Assembly: GCA_963823505.1 (NCBI GenBank)
Contig: CAWGLY010000006.1
Coordinates: 434,001 to 498,000, forward strand
Origin: DATHZQ01 sp963823505
Lineage (GTDB): Bacteria; Actinomycetota; Acidimicrobiia; Spongiisociales; UBA5794
Reading direction: 5' to 3'
DNA length: 64,000 bases
Shown in pieces: positions 33,030 to 42,355 of the stretch; position 1 is the first letter of the stretch, and each line of letters begins with the position of its first letter. Made by a program: the position numbers and the translations under genes. The notes under the pieces were generated by a model that saw only the letters and a program-made list of their open reading frames with translations, made no database searches and was not told the origin of the DNA.

Positions 33030-34094
33030 TCAGTCCGGGATCGCGAAAGGCGTTCCGTGCTGCTGCAACCTCTCGAGGTAGTTGCGGAGCTGCTGAGCTC
33101 GCATCGGGCCGACACCCTCGACCTCCGCCAGGGCGGCCTCTGAGGCGCTGAGGAGCTTGGGGAACGACCTGAAGTGCGCGATGAGGGCGTCCCGGACCGG
33201 TTCGGGCAGACCCGGCACTCGTTCGAGCGCCCGCACGCCTCGGGGTCGTGTCGCTGCGTCTATCGAGCCAAGCCCCAGTGCGTCGCTGACAACCTGCGGG
33301 TCGTGGAGTTCCGAGGTCGGCACCGCATCGAGACGGGAGAACACCCGGAGACCCTGCTTCCGGCGTCTTGCGTAGTCGGCGTAGGTCACTTGTGCTGCGT
33401 GCTCGACACCCTCGACGAGATCGGCGGCCTGCACGGAGATCAGGTGGCCTGCGCCGCCAAGCTCAATCACGATGTGATCAACCTCGCGTTCGAGGCGCAT
33501 GAGGAGCGCTGCCCGCTGGAGCGTCAGAGTGACGTCGCGGACCGTGACCACATCGTCGACTTCGAGACGGGTGAGGCGTGCTTCCGCATCCTCGAATCGG
33601 CGACGCAGCCGCTCCAGGGAACTCAGGTTCTGATTGCCTTCGGCATGGAGGGCTGCGGTGCTGCGAAGCTCAAATCGCTGCTGGCCGGTGAAGACGACCG
33701 CGGTGCGGATCCCCTCTTCGCTGATGGCCAGCACCGGGCTGCCGGTCTGCTTGGCGAGACGCTCCGCAGTGCGAAAACGGGTACCCGTCTCCGACGTCGG
33801 GATGCTGGGATCGGGGATGAAATGGACGTTGGCGCGGAGGATGGTGCCGACATCATCAGAGACCACGATGCCCGCATCCATCTTGGCGAGCTCGGCCATA
33901 CGTTGCGCCGAAAACCGGGCATCCTTCAGGATGAATCCGCCGCTCGAGACACTATCGATCTCAGGGCCGTCGGCAAGCAGCACCAGCGCGCCGGTTCCTT
34001 GGCGCAACACCAATTCGGCGGCATTGCGCAACGGAGTTCCCGGCGCAAAGCGCCTCAAGATTGCGAGGTAGTCCACGGCCCTGGACGGAGTCAT
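33030..34094 (-). CDS. disA: DisA-like DNA integrity scanning protein (diadenylate cyclase family)
   Basis: A 354-residue protein with DisA architecture: N-terminal DAC domain (GTGALVLLADGPEIDSVSSGG at about 33-53), a helical linker and a C-terminal helix-hairpin-helix DNA-binding region (VEGVGPMRAQQLRNYLERL). DisA makes cyclic di-AMP and scans DNA. The two catalytic motifs differ from the family consensus: DGA is DAG (73-75) and RHR is RFR (106-108), while flanking residues are conserved. Activity is therefore uncertain. ATG 34094 was chosen; it follows radA by 70 bases, as is common. Confidence 0.92.
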   Translation of the reverse strand: MTPSRAVDYLAILRRFAPGTPLRNAAELVLRQGTGALVLLADGPEIDSVSSGGFILKDARFSAQRMAELAKMDAGIVVSDDVGTILRANVHFIPDPSIPTSETGTRFRTAERLAKQTGSPVLAISEEGIRTAVVFTGQQRFELRSTAALHAEGNQNLSSLERLRRRFEDAEARLTRLEVDDVVTVRDVTLTLQRAALLMRLEREVDHIVIELGGAGHLISVQAADLVEGVEHAAQVTYADYARRRKQGLRVFSRLDAVPTSELHDPQVVSDALGLGSIDAATRPRGVRALERVPGLPEPVRDALIAHFRSFPKLLSASEAALAEVEGVGPMRAQQLRNYLERLQQHGTPFAIPD

Positions 34095-34164
34095 CAGTCT
34101 GGAAGCGTACTCGAATGAGGCTCTAGTTTCTCGCATCCGGGGCCAACGACCCCTGATGGCGACG

Positions 34165-35469
34165 TCACCTCGCGGCGATGCCGCTCCGTGCCGTTGCACC
34201 CAGACCCGTCGACGCCAGCGCCATCCCCAACCGGTCGACCTCGGCGGCAGTGACGACGTGCCCGATGCCGAACCGCTTGGCTTCGGCGCGGCGCCGGTCA
34301 CGGTGCGCAACCGCTCGCACCTCTCCCGTCAGGCCCACCTCGCCAAAAGCTGCCAGCGTCCCCAAGGGCCGCTCCAGGCGCGCAGACGCCACGGCAAGCG
34401 CTACGGCAAGATCGGCTGCAGGATCACGGATCGTGAGCCCGCCCACGACATTGACGTACACCTCGCTCTGTGCGCACGAGATCCCGCCGTGACGCTCGAG
34501 GACCGCAAGCAGTTGATGCACCCTCGCCGCTTCGATGCCCTTGACGCTGCGCCGCGGCTGCGGTGCCGAGGTGGGGGTCACGAGGGCCTGAATCTCGATG
34601 AGGAGGGAGCGGCGCCCGTACAACGCGGGATAGACCACGGTGCCCGCGACCCCGCCGGACCAGCCATCGACGAAGATCCCGGAGGGATCGGCGACCTCGG
34701 CCATCCCCCGGTCCGTCATCTCGAAGACACCCACTTGGTCAACGGACCCATATCGGTTTTTGAGACCACGGAGATAGCGAAGCCCGCGATCCGGATCGCC
34801 TTCGAGGTAGAGCACCAGATCGACGAGGTGTTCCAGCACCTTGGGGCCGGCCAGGACACCGTCCTTGGTGACATGGCCGACGAGGACAACCGGGACCCCG
34901 GTCCGGCGCGCCAGGGCCGCCAGCCTGGCGCCGCATTCCCGCACCTGGTTCACCCCTCCAGGAGCTCCGTCACCCTCGGCGCTGTGACACGTCTGAATCG
35001 AGTCGACGACGACGAGGGAAGGGCTCCCTGCTTCAACGGCCCGTTCGATGGCCCCGACGTCGGTCTCGGCGAGAATCGACAGGCCGGGCCGCACGGCGTC
35101 GATGCGGCGTGCACGCAAGCCGACCTGACGCACGCTCTCTTCGCCGGACACGTAGAGGACCGGGTCTGACCCGGCCACGGCAGCCGCCAGCTGAAGCAGC
35201 AGCGTCGATTTACCGACCCCCGGCTCACCGCCGACCAACGCAACGGACCCCTCGACCAATCCACCACCCAGCACACGATCGACCTCGGCGATGCCGAGCG
35301 GCCGTCGCTGTGCGGGCGTTTGGCCCAACGCGTCCGCAACAGGCACAGGGACAGGAGCAGCGCCTGAGGTATTCGCAGAACCGAGGAGGGAGCCATGGGT
35401 GCGGCACTGGGGACAGAAGCCCATCCATTTCCCCGTCCCGAACCCACATTCCGTGCATTGGTAGCCCAT
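34165..35469 (-). CDS. radA: DNA repair protein RadA (Sms)
   Basis: A 434-residue RadA: N-terminal zinc ribbon with C5, C8, C19 and C22, Walker A GEPGVGKST at 81-89, VVVDSIQT (Walker B), the RadA-specific KNRYG motif near 237, and a Lon-protease-like C-terminal domain (GGLTIRDPAADLAVALA, AFGEVGLTGEVR). It drives branch migration in recombination. A TTG precedes the ATG used; a GTGAGG site fits ATG 35469. disA follows on the same strand. Confidence 0.96.
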   Translation of the reverse strand: MGYQCTECGFGTGKWMGFCPQCRTHGSLLGSANTSGAAPVPVPVADALGQTPAQRRPLGIAEVDRVLGGGLVEGSVALVGGEPGVGKSTLLLQLAAAVAGSDPVLYVSGEESVRQVGLRARRIDAVRPGLSILAETDVGAIERAVEAGSPSLVVVDSIQTCHSAEGDGAPGGVNQVRECGARLAALARRTGVPVVLVGHVTKDGVLAGPKVLEHLVDLVLYLEGDPDRGLRYLRGLKNRYGSVDQVGVFEMTDRGMAEVADPSGIFVDGWSGGVAGTVVYPALYGRRSLLIEIQALVTPTSAPQPRRSVKGIEAARVHQLLAVLERHGGISCAQSEVYVNVVGGLTIRDPAADLAVALAVASARLERPLGTLAAFGEVGLTGEVRAVAHRDRRRAEAKRFGIGHVVTAAEVDRLGMALASTGLGATARSGIAAR

Positions 35470-35571
35470 CAAACCTCACTTCCGGCGGTACATCGGCCAA
35501 AGTACACCGCCCATGTGACAGAACGTGTTCAATGGCGAGTCGCCATCGTGGGGTTGGGCATGGGACGGCGC

Positions 35572-35700
35572 TCAGGTGTCGAGATAGCGCCGAATGAGCA
35601 GGACAATGACGATGACGGCCACGGCTGCGAGGGCGACACCGCCGATCACATTGCCCAGATTCCAGGGCTCCGCTTGACGAACACCGGCAATCACGAGCAT
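35572..35700 (-). CDS. Small single-TM protein, 42 residues
   Basis: A short frame starting at ATG 35700: a polar N-terminus (VRQAEPWNLGN) followed by a strong TM helix (VIGGVALAAVAVIVIVLLI) and RRYLDT. The hydropathy is clear, but the ribosome site is weak and no family is recognised. It sits about 100 bases upstream of radA on the same strand and faces the divergent zinc-ribbon gene. Confidence 0.4.
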   Translation of the reverse strand: MLVIAGVRQAEPWNLGNVIGGVALAAVAVIVIVLLIRRYLDT

Positions 35701-35770
35701 CCGTGGCACAATAGCCAGGACGGGCGCAAGCCCGGATGTGATTTGCCGCACAGAGGGTTGGGTCGAGCAC

Positions 35771-36673
35771 GTGACGGACGACAGGGACAAGGGATCGTTC
35801 GACGATCTTTTTGAGCCGTTCGAACTCGAGGAGTTCCCGGAGGGCGGTGAGCCCACGACGGGCTCAGCAGCCGTCGAGGCCCCTCCCTACGAGCCGGAGC
35901 CGTACGTCCAGCCGCTGCCACCTCCTCCGCCCATACCATCCACAGAACCGGCCGTGCCGACGCTCCGTTGCGCCTCATGCGGCGCCCTCAACCCATCCCA
36001 CAATCGCCATTGTGAGGAATGCGGCGCCCGACTTGCACAAGGCCCACTCCCCGTCGCCCCGCCCCCGATGGTCCGGTCGACGCCCGGCGGGCGGGCGCTG
36101 GGGATCCTGCTCGCCGTTGTTGCGATCGTTGCGCTGTCTGCGCTCCTGCTGAACATCTTCCGCGGCGACGGCGGCGACGACACCGCATCCACCACGACCA
36201 TCGCAACATCCACGACGGCTGCCTTGGTCACTCAGACCGAGCTGCGTCCCGCATCGATCGAGGTCAGTTCGGAGCTTGCGGGATTCGAGGGCGACAACCT
36301 CATCGACGGCGACACTTCGACGTATTGGAACGACAGCAGCCAGCGCGGCGTCGGAGCCGTCATGACCTTCACGTTTGCGCAACCGGTGGCCATCAGCGAG
36401 ATAGAACTGCAGAACATCTTGGACGACGTCGCGTTCCGCAGGAACTATCGCATCAAGGACTTCCAGGTGACGGTGGACGACCTCGCGGTCGAGCTTCCCT
36501 ACACGCTGCCCGACAACAACGACCCGCAGCGCTTTGGAGTCGACACCATCGAAACCCGCCGGCTGACCATCACCGTGCTGGAAACCTACGTCGGTGAACC
36601 CGTTGGCGATCAGCCGAGCTTCACCGAACTCGCCCTCGCCGAAGTACGCTTCTTCGGGAGCATCAACAACTAG
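35771..36673 (+). CDS. Zinc-ribbon, TM and discoidin-like domain protein
   Basis: About 300 residues from GTG 35771. An acidic, Pro-rich N-terminus (1-63) leads to a zinc ribbon with C67, C70, C81 and C84, a TM helix at 108-130, a Thr/Ser-rich linker and an extracytoplasmic domain (about 155-300) with NLIDGDTSTYWND and FTFAQPVAISEIEL, typical of discoidin/F5-8C-like carbohydrate-binding folds. The topology puts the ribbon inside and the binding domain outside. The stop TAG is the CTAG terminus of the 107-bp element at 36670. Confidence 0.8.
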   Translation: MTDDRDKGSFDDLFEPFELEEFPEGGEPTTGSAAVEAPPYEPEPYVQPLPPPPPIPSTEPAVPTLRCASCGALNPSHNRHCEECGARLAQGPLPVAPPPMVRSTPGGRALGILLAVVAIVALSALLLNIFRGDGGDDTASTTTIATSTTAALVTQTELRPASIEVSSELAGFEGDNLIDGDTSTYWNDSSQRGVGAVMTFTFAQPVAISEIELQNILDDVAFRRNYRIKDFQVTVDDLAVELPYTLPDNNDPQRFGVDTIETRRLTITVLETYVGEPVGDQPSFTELALAEVRFFGSINN

Positions 36674-36776
36674 GAGACTGCTGATCAAATCGTCGTGAGG
36701 GCTCGCGGGTCCGCCACGGTGCCTGGTCACGACCTCGGTCACGAGCTCGAACTGACGTTGATCAGCAGTGTTCTAG
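36670..36776. repeat. 107-bp inverted-repeat element, copy A (reverse orientation)
   Basis: The same 107-bp sequence as at 51818 and 53181 but in the opposite orientation. It begins CTAGGAGACTGCTGATCAA and ends TTGATCAGCAGTGTTCTAG, giving 19-base termini matching as inverted repeats with two mismatches. The first CTAG overlaps the TAG stop of the plus-strand gene before it. No open frame of interest lies inside. Confidence 0.92.
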
Positions 36777-36838
36777 GGCGAAGCGCCAAGTACTTGGGTA
36801 CGAGGTACCCAACGAGACGTGCTCCGACCGGCGCTCTC

Positions 36839-39343
36839 TCAGCCTTGGTCGGCGAGTTCCACCGGGGGTTGGTCGGGAGTCTCCACTGCGACGAACGAGA
36901 GCCGAGCCTCGTCCTCTTCGTCGACATCGACCAGCACCGTCGAACCGGCGGCGAACTCCTTGTGGAGCACCCGCTCGGACAACGGGTCTTCCAGCAGCTG
37001 CTGGATCGCCCGCCGCAGGGGCCGAGCACCGAGCTGTGGGTCATAACCCTTGCTTGCCAGCAGGTGTTTGGCCTGGTCACTCAACACCAGGTCGAGCGCC
37101 TGGGATTCGAGCTGGTTGCGGACTCGCTTCAGGAGCAGATCGACGATCTCTTTGACCTCGTCCATCGTGAGTTCGTGGAAGACGATGACCTCATCGATGC
37201 GATTCAGGAACTCGGGCCTGAAGTGCCCCTTGAGCGCATCCATCACCTTGTCCCGGATGCTCTGGTAGCTCAGCTCATCACTTTCGGGGACGAACCCGAG
37301 GGACTTCTTGCGAAGCTCCGCGGTTCCGAGGTTCGAGGTCATGATGATGACGGTGTTCTTGAAGTCCACGCTCCGACCCTGGGAGTCGGTCAAACGTCCG
37401 TCCTCGAGGATCTGGAGCAGGATGTTGAAGACATCCGGGTGGGCCTTCTCGATCTCGTCGAACAGCACCACGGAGAACGGCTTGCGCCGCACGGCTTCGG
37501 TGAGCTGACCGCCCTCGTCGTACCCGACGTAACCCGGAGGCGAGCCGACGAGCCGGCTGACGGCATGCTTCTCCATGTACTCGGACATGTCGATCTGGAT
37601 GAGCGCCGCTTCGTCGCCGAACAGGAAATCGGCGAGGGACTTGGCGGACTCGGTCTTCCCGACGCCTGATGGCCCCAGGAATATGAAGGAGCCTGCGGGA
37701 CGCTTCGGATCCTTGAGGCCCGCCCTGGTCCGCCGAATCGCCTTCGAAACCGCCTGGATGGCGTCGTGCTGTCCAACGATCCGCTTGTGGAGCTCGTCCT
37801 CCATGTTGAGGAGCTTCTCCGTCTCCTCTTCGGTCAGGCGGTGCACAGGAATCCCCGTCCACTGTGCGAGTACCTCTGCGATCTCTTCCTCGTCGATGAC
37901 GGCGGAGTAGTCCTTGCCGACGTCGGCCGCCTCCATCTCCTTCTCGGAGCGCTCGGTCAGCAACGCCCGCTCCTGGTCGCGCAGCTGAGCGGCTCGCTCG
38001 TACTGCTGTGCCTGAACGGCCTCACGCTTGTCCTGACGATACGTGGCGAGGCGCTCGTCGATCGCTTTCACGTCGGGTGGCAGGTCGCTGCGCCGGAGCC
38101 GCATCCGGCTGCCGGCCTCGTCGATCAGGTCGATCGCTTTGTCCGGCAGGTAGCGGTCGGCGATGTAACGATCGGCCAAGTTGGCGGCATTGACCAGCGC
38201 CTGCTCGGTGAATCGGACGCGGTGGTGGTCTTCGTAACTCGACCGCAGGCCTTCGAGGATCTTGATCGTGTCCGCAACGGACGGTTCGTCGACCTGGATC
38301 GGCTGGAAACGGCGCTCCAACGCCGAATCCTTCTCGAGGTACTTGCGATACTCCTCGAGGGTCGTGGCGCCCACCGTTTGCAGTTCGCCCCTGGCCAGCA
38401 TCGGCTTGAGGATGCTGGCTGCGTCGATAGCGCCTTCGGCCGCCCCTGCGCCGACAAGAGTGTGGATCTCGTCGATGAAGAGAATGATGTCGCCGCGGGT
38501 ACGGATCTCCTTGAGCACCTTCTTCAGCCGCTCCTCGAAGTCTCCGCGGTAGCGGGATCCGGCGACGAGTGCGCCGAGATCGAGCGTGTAGAGATGTTTG
38601 TTGGTGAGTGTGTCGGGGACGTCGCCACTGACGATCTTCTGGGCGAGACCCTCGACGATGGCCGTCTTGCCGACCCCGGGCTCGCCGATGAGCACGGGAT
38701 TGTTCTTGGTGCGGCGGGAGAGCACCTGCATCACCCGCTCGATCTCGTTGGCCCGGCCGATCACGGGGTCGAGCTTCCGCTCGCGTGCCAGCTGGGTGAG
38801 GTTGCGACCGAATTGGTCGAGCACCGTGGAGCCGCTCGGGGCGCCTTCGCCACCGGAGGATCGGCTACTGCTGCTGGGATGCGACGATCCGGACTCTTCC
38901 TCGCCCGAGACGCCGGACAGCAGCTGGATGACGGTCTGCCGCACTTTGTGCAACTCGGCACCGAGCTTCTGGAGCACCTGGGCGGCAACGCCCTCGCCCT
39001 CGCGGATCAGACCGAGCAGGATGTGCTCTGTGCCGATGTAGTTGTGTCCGAGTTGCAGCGCTTCACGGAGCGACAACTCGAGAACTTTCTTCGCCCTCGG
39101 CGTGAACGGGATGTGGCCGCTCGGCGCCTGGGAGCCCTGGCCGATGATCTCCACCACCTGGCTGCGCACACCTTCGAGGCTGATGCCGAGGCCCTCGAGG
39201 GCCTTGGCGGCAACGCCTTCGCCCTCGTGGATGAGGCCGAGGAGGATGTGCTCTGTGCCGATGTAGTTGTGGTTCAGCAGCCGCGCTTCCTCTTGCGCCA
39301 GCACCACGACCCGGCGGGCCCGGTCGGTGAACCTCTCAAACAC
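36839..39343 (-). CDS. clpC: ATP-dependent Clp protease ATP-binding subunit ClpC
   Basis: An 834-residue HSP100 unfoldase. It has a double Clp-N repeat (first about 150 residues; two TEHILLGLI segments), AAA-1 with GEPGVGKTA near 215, an UVR coiled-coil region (YERAAQLRDQERALL) near 430, AAA-2 with GPSGVGKTES near 555, and a D2-small domain. ClpC works with ClpP and degrades regulators and damaged proteins. The start is GTG 39343 with AAGGTGAT upstream. It precedes the radA-disA region, a typical actinobacterial order; a plus-strand gene and repeat copy A lie between clpC and radA. Confidence 0.97.
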   Translation of the reverse strand: MFERFTDRARRVVVLAQEEARLLNHNYIGTEHILLGLIHEGEGVAAKALEGLGISLEGVRSQVVEIIGQGSQAPSGHIPFTPRAKKVLELSLREALQLGHNYIGTEHILLGLIREGEGVAAQVLQKLGAELHKVRQTVIQLLSGVSGEEESGSSHPSSSSRSSGGEGAPSGSTVLDQFGRNLTQLARERKLDPVIGRANEIERVMQVLSRRTKNNPVLIGEPGVGKTAIVEGLAQKIVSGDVPDTLTNKHLYTLDLGALVAGSRYRGDFEERLKKVLKEIRTRGDIILFIDEIHTLVGAGAAEGAIDAASILKPMLARGELQTVGATTLEEYRKYLEKDSALERRFQPIQVDEPSVADTIKILEGLRSSYEDHHRVRFTEQALVNAANLADRYIADRYLPDKAIDLIDEAGSRMRLRRSDLPPDVKAIDERLATYRQDKREAVQAQQYERAAQLRDQERALLTERSEKEMEAADVGKDYSAVIDEEEIAEVLAQWTGIPVHRLTEEETEKLLNMEDELHKRIVGQHDAIQAVSKAIRRTRAGLKDPKRPAGSFIFLGPSGVGKTESAKSLADFLFGDEAALIQIDMSEYMEKHAVSRLVGSPPGYVGYDEGGQLTEAVRRKPFSVVLFDEIEKAHPDVFNILLQILEDGRLTDSQGRSVDFKNTVIIMTSNLGTAELRKKSLGFVPESDELSYQSIRDKVMDALKGHFRPEFLNRIDEVIVFHELTMDEVKEIVDLLLKRVRNQLESQALDLVLSDQAKHLLASKGYDPQLGARPLRRAIQQLLEDPLSERVLHKEFAAGSTVLVDVDEEDEARLSFVAVETPDQPPVELADQG

Positions 39344-39576
39344 TGTCCATCACCTTCTAGAAGTAGGGCGCACCATTGGTCCGTGCGCCTCGCCGAGTAT
39401 AGCGAGGGGGTGTTGCAAACCCGCTCCTGCCTGTTGCACGGATTACAACACGGATCGGTGCGCTCGGCATTCCGCCGAACGACTCATTCTCCCGACGACG
39501 TTCTCGCTGCGTCACGTCGACCGGTATACGCCTGCCTTTCCGGTTTGCACCGGGCCACGAACTAATCTCCCTCCCG

Positions 39577-40572
39577 ATGGACCTACCCCCCTTGCAAGAC
39601 CTCGTCGCCGTCCCCCGCGTGTGGGATCGCATGGCGGCGGTCGAACGGCGTCTCACCGAGGCTACGACGTCGCACAGCACCTTTCTCACCGAGATCGCCC
39701 AGCACCTCATCCTGGCCGGCGGGAAGCGGTACCGCCCGCTCCTGGCGCAAGTCGCCGCCGAACTCGGCCCAAACGGCGGCCCAGAGCCCGTGGAGGCCGG
39801 AGTCGCCGTCGAGTTGGTGCATTCCGGCTCCCTCTATCACGACGACGTGATCGACAATGCCGACACCCGGCACGGCGTGGCGTCGGTCAATGCGAAGTGG
39901 AACCAGACCGCGGCCATTCTCGGCGGCGACTTCCTCCTCGCTCGAGCATCCGAGGTGGCTGCGCCGCTCGGTGTCGAAGCGGTAGCCCTCATTGCCAACA
40001 CCTATGCGACGCTGTGCGAGGGGCAGGTCTTGGAGCTGCAGCTCGAAGATGACCTCGACCACGGACCAGAGGACTACTACCGGGTCATCGGCGGCAAGAC
40101 CGCGTCCCTCATTCGCACCGCAGCTCGGCTTGGCGCGATCGTGTCCGGCGCCGACCGAGACTCCATCGAAGCGGTGTCGGAGTGGGCGTGGCAGATGGGC
40201 CTCGTGTTTCAAATCACCGACGACGTGCTGGATCTCGTCGCCGACGAAGACTGGCTCGGCAAACCCGCAGGGTCCGATATCGGCGAAGGCACGTTCACCT
40301 TGCCCGTGCTCTACGCCCTGGCGGGACCGGAAGGCCCTGAGATCCGATCGTTGCTCGGCCGTGGCGGGCCCCACGAGCAGGATTCGATCCACAAGGTCAT
40401 CGAACTCGTCGCCGGGGGCGGATACGTGGACACCGTGCTCGACGAGGCCATGGAGCAGATGCGAGTCGCCGAAAAGGCCACGGATCGCCTCGATGCAGGC
40501 CCGCTCGAGAGCGTGTTCCACAATCTCGATCGGTACCTGCTGGACCGGGTGGAATCAGCCCGCAGGCGCTGA
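39577..40572 (+). CDS. Polyprenyl diphosphate synthase (trans-isoprenyl)
   Basis: A 331-residue trans-prenyltransferase that condenses IPP with allylic diphosphates to make the side chain of menaquinone or similar lipids. First Asp-rich motif YHDDVID at 87-93 with GGKRYRP before it, second motif DDVLD near 215-219, plus the KTAS and Q-x-TDD segments. Chain length cannot be set from the sequence with certainty (the residues before the first motif, VHSGSLY, suggest a long chain). It diverges from clpC across 233 bases. The minus-strand FAD oxidoreductase is nearby but convergent. Confidence 0.92.
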   Translation: MDLPPLQDLVAVPRVWDRMAAVERRLTEATTSHSTFLTEIAQHLILAGGKRYRPLLAQVAAELGPNGGPEPVEAGVAVELVHSGSLYHDDVIDNADTRHGVASVNAKWNQTAAILGGDFLLARASEVAAPLGVEAVALIANTYATLCEGQVLELQLEDDLDHGPEDYYRVIGGKTASLIRTAARLGAIVSGADRDSIEAVSEWAWQMGLVFQITDDVLDLVADEDWLGKPAGSDIGEGTFTLPVLYALAGPEGPEIRSLLGRGGPHEQDSIHKVIELVAGGGYVDTVLDEAMEQMRVAEKATDRLDAGPLESVFHNLDRYLLDRVESARRR

Positions 40573-40659
40573 GCTTGGATTCACCGATTGCCGCGTACGG
40601 TCGCCCTCCAGTGGTTCCCGGCGTCTGAGCTGTGCGCTCTGGCAGCCTCCCAACCCGGT

Positions 40660-40848
40660 TCAGCCCTTCCCGTGTTGGGCCCGCTCGACCTCCGCGGCTT
40701 CGAGGAGAACCTCCTCCTCGATGCTGGAAGGATCGCCCACAGCCGACTCGATCGCGTCTGCCACGGCAGATTCGGCTTCTTCGGGATCGCCCGAATCTCG
40801 GCTCTTCCCCCGACCGTGCTCAGCCATATGACGTTCGTGTCCGGTCAT
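40660..40848 (-). CDS. Small acidic protein, 62 residues
   Basis: Not recognised. Residues 1-20 are basic and polar (HERHMAEHGRGKSRD), the rest acidic and helical (EEAESAVADAIESAVGD and SSIEEEVLLEAAEVE). ATG 40848 has an excellent GGGAGG site seven bases upstream, the main reason to accept it. A heptamer array lies upstream of it. Confidence 0.55.
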   Translation of the reverse strand: MTGHERHMAEHGRGKSRDSGDPEEAESAVADAIESAVGDPSSIEEEVLLEAAEVERAQHGKG

Positions 40849-40922
40849 TCGCAACCTCCCGAGAGACCTGGGATCCATCGTAGGGACCGGGAGCAGCCGA
40901 TGCTGGACAGCTCGAATTAGAC

Positions 40923-41010
<88 letters not shown>

Positions 41011-41026
41011 CCTGCTTCGGGCGAAA

Positions 41027-42355
41027 TCAGACCAGGCTGAAGTCCAGGTCGACGACTTCGTGCAGTTGGGACTCGGTGATCTCGGGAGCCTCGCCGCCCG
41101 TCATCTCGAGCCAGTTGTCCGTACGGGTCGTGAGCGACGAGACGACGTACATGAGCTGCTGCAGTTCGCTTCGCTCCATCTTGATCGCCTGTTTTGCGAC
41201 TTCGCTGACCACACCGTCGGATCGATACTGCGGCAGGGCAAGCGAACGAGCGATCTCATAACGGCCCTTGAGCTGCCGCTCGAAGATCGCCAGCGCACCT
41301 TTGGCGGCTTCCGGCTTGGTCAGGCACCGATCGACGGCCCACGCCGCCGCCGAACCCGAGTACAACGCCAGAACAACCCCAACCGAGAAGATCGGGTCCA
41401 CGAAGCCGGCTGCGTCGCCTGCCATCACCCAACCCGGACCGGCCAGGCTGTCGGTCTGGAACGAGTAGTCGGCGATGGACGCCGTCGAGTCCGGCATCAG
41501 CGTCGCTCCCTCGAGAAGCTCTTTGACCACCGGGACCTCACGGGTGCGACGCTCGAAGAACTGCTCCCACGACTCACCCTCGTTGCGGGCAGTCTTGACT
41601 TTGCCCCGCGGCAGCACCAGCCCAACGCTCGTACGGTCTCGCAGCAGGATGAACCAGCACCAACCGTCGTCACCCGTGTCCTTGATGTTGGTGACGTAGG
41701 TCACAGGCGAGTGCTCCTGCCATTCGTCGTGGCGGTGCGCCTTGCCGTCGAGCGAGAGGTACTTCGTGTTCTCGAAGTAGCCCCACACGCTGAGATACTT
41801 GAACGCATCGTCCATGTGCCGAATGCCGAGCTGGCGGCCCATGACGGCATTCTGGCCGCTGGCGTCAACGACGTAGCGAGCATGGATCTCGCCGTCGCCG
41901 CCTGCGGTGCGGTACTTCACGTTGGCGTAGTCGAGGCCTGTGGAATCGTCGGTACCGGTGTCCGCCCCGGTGACGGCCACGTTCTCGAAGAGCTTGGCGC
42001 CCTGCGATCCGGCGTGCTCGAACAGGATCTGATCGAAGCGGGGCCGCTCGACGTGCATCGCGGGACGGTCGTAGCCAAATGCCTTGAAGGCATGAGCCAG
42101 TGTCCTGCCCTCCCAATGCACCATCCCGCCTGACTTGGTGATGAAGTTCTCGGCGAGGATCTTGTCGGTGACACCCATCAAGTCCATGTACTTCCAGAAG
42201 TCTGGGATCAGGCTCTCCCCGACCTTCTCACGGGGGTGGCTGTGCTTTTCCAGCACCACCACGTCATGACCCTTCTGCGCGAGCAACGTTGCGGTGAGGC
42301 TGCCCGCCGGGCCGCCACCAACAACCACGACGTCACACTGCTGCGGAATGCTCAC
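41027..42355 (-). CDS. FAD-dependent oxidoreductase, geranylgeranyl-reductase / flavin-halogenase-like
   Basis: A 442-residue flavoprotein: GGGPAGS at 13-19, a VGESLIP segment near 46-52, and the second FAD motif GDAAGFVDPIFSVGV. The substrate domain holds GWCWFILLRD, at the place of the WxWxIP motif of flavin-dependent halogenases (here W-C-W-F-I without the Pro). It could be a geranylgeranyl-type reductase, an epoxidase or a halogenase-like monooxygenase. GTG 42355 overlaps a small upstream frame by four bases. The polyprenyl synthase nearby makes a prenyl substrate plausible. Confidence 0.82.
   Translation of the reverse strand: MSIPQQCDVVVVGGGPAGSLTATLLAQKGHDVVVLEKHSHPREKVGESLIPDFWKYMDLMGVTDKILAENFITKSGGMVHWEGRTLAHAFKAFGYDRPAMHVERPRFDQILFEHAGSQGAKLFENVAVTGADTGTDDSTGLDYANVKYRTAGGDGEIHARYVVDASGQNAVMGRQLGIRHMDDAFKYLSVWGYFENTKYLSLDGKAHRHDEWQEHSPVTYVTNIKDTGDDGWCWFILLRDRTSVGLVLPRGKVKTARNEGESWEQFFERRTREVPVVKELLEGATLMPDSTASIADYSFQTDSLAGPGWVMAGDAAGFVDPIFSVGVVLALYSGSAAAWAVDRCLTKPEAAKGALAIFERQLKGRYEIARSLALPQYRSDGVVSEVAKQAIKMERSELQQLMYVVSSLTTRTDNWLEMTGGEAPEITESQLHEVVDLDFSLV

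Noticed and set aside
39344..39576. CIRCE/HAIR-type or CtsR operators upstream of clpC
   Set aside because: No convincing inverted repeat of either kind could be placed in the 233-base divergent region.
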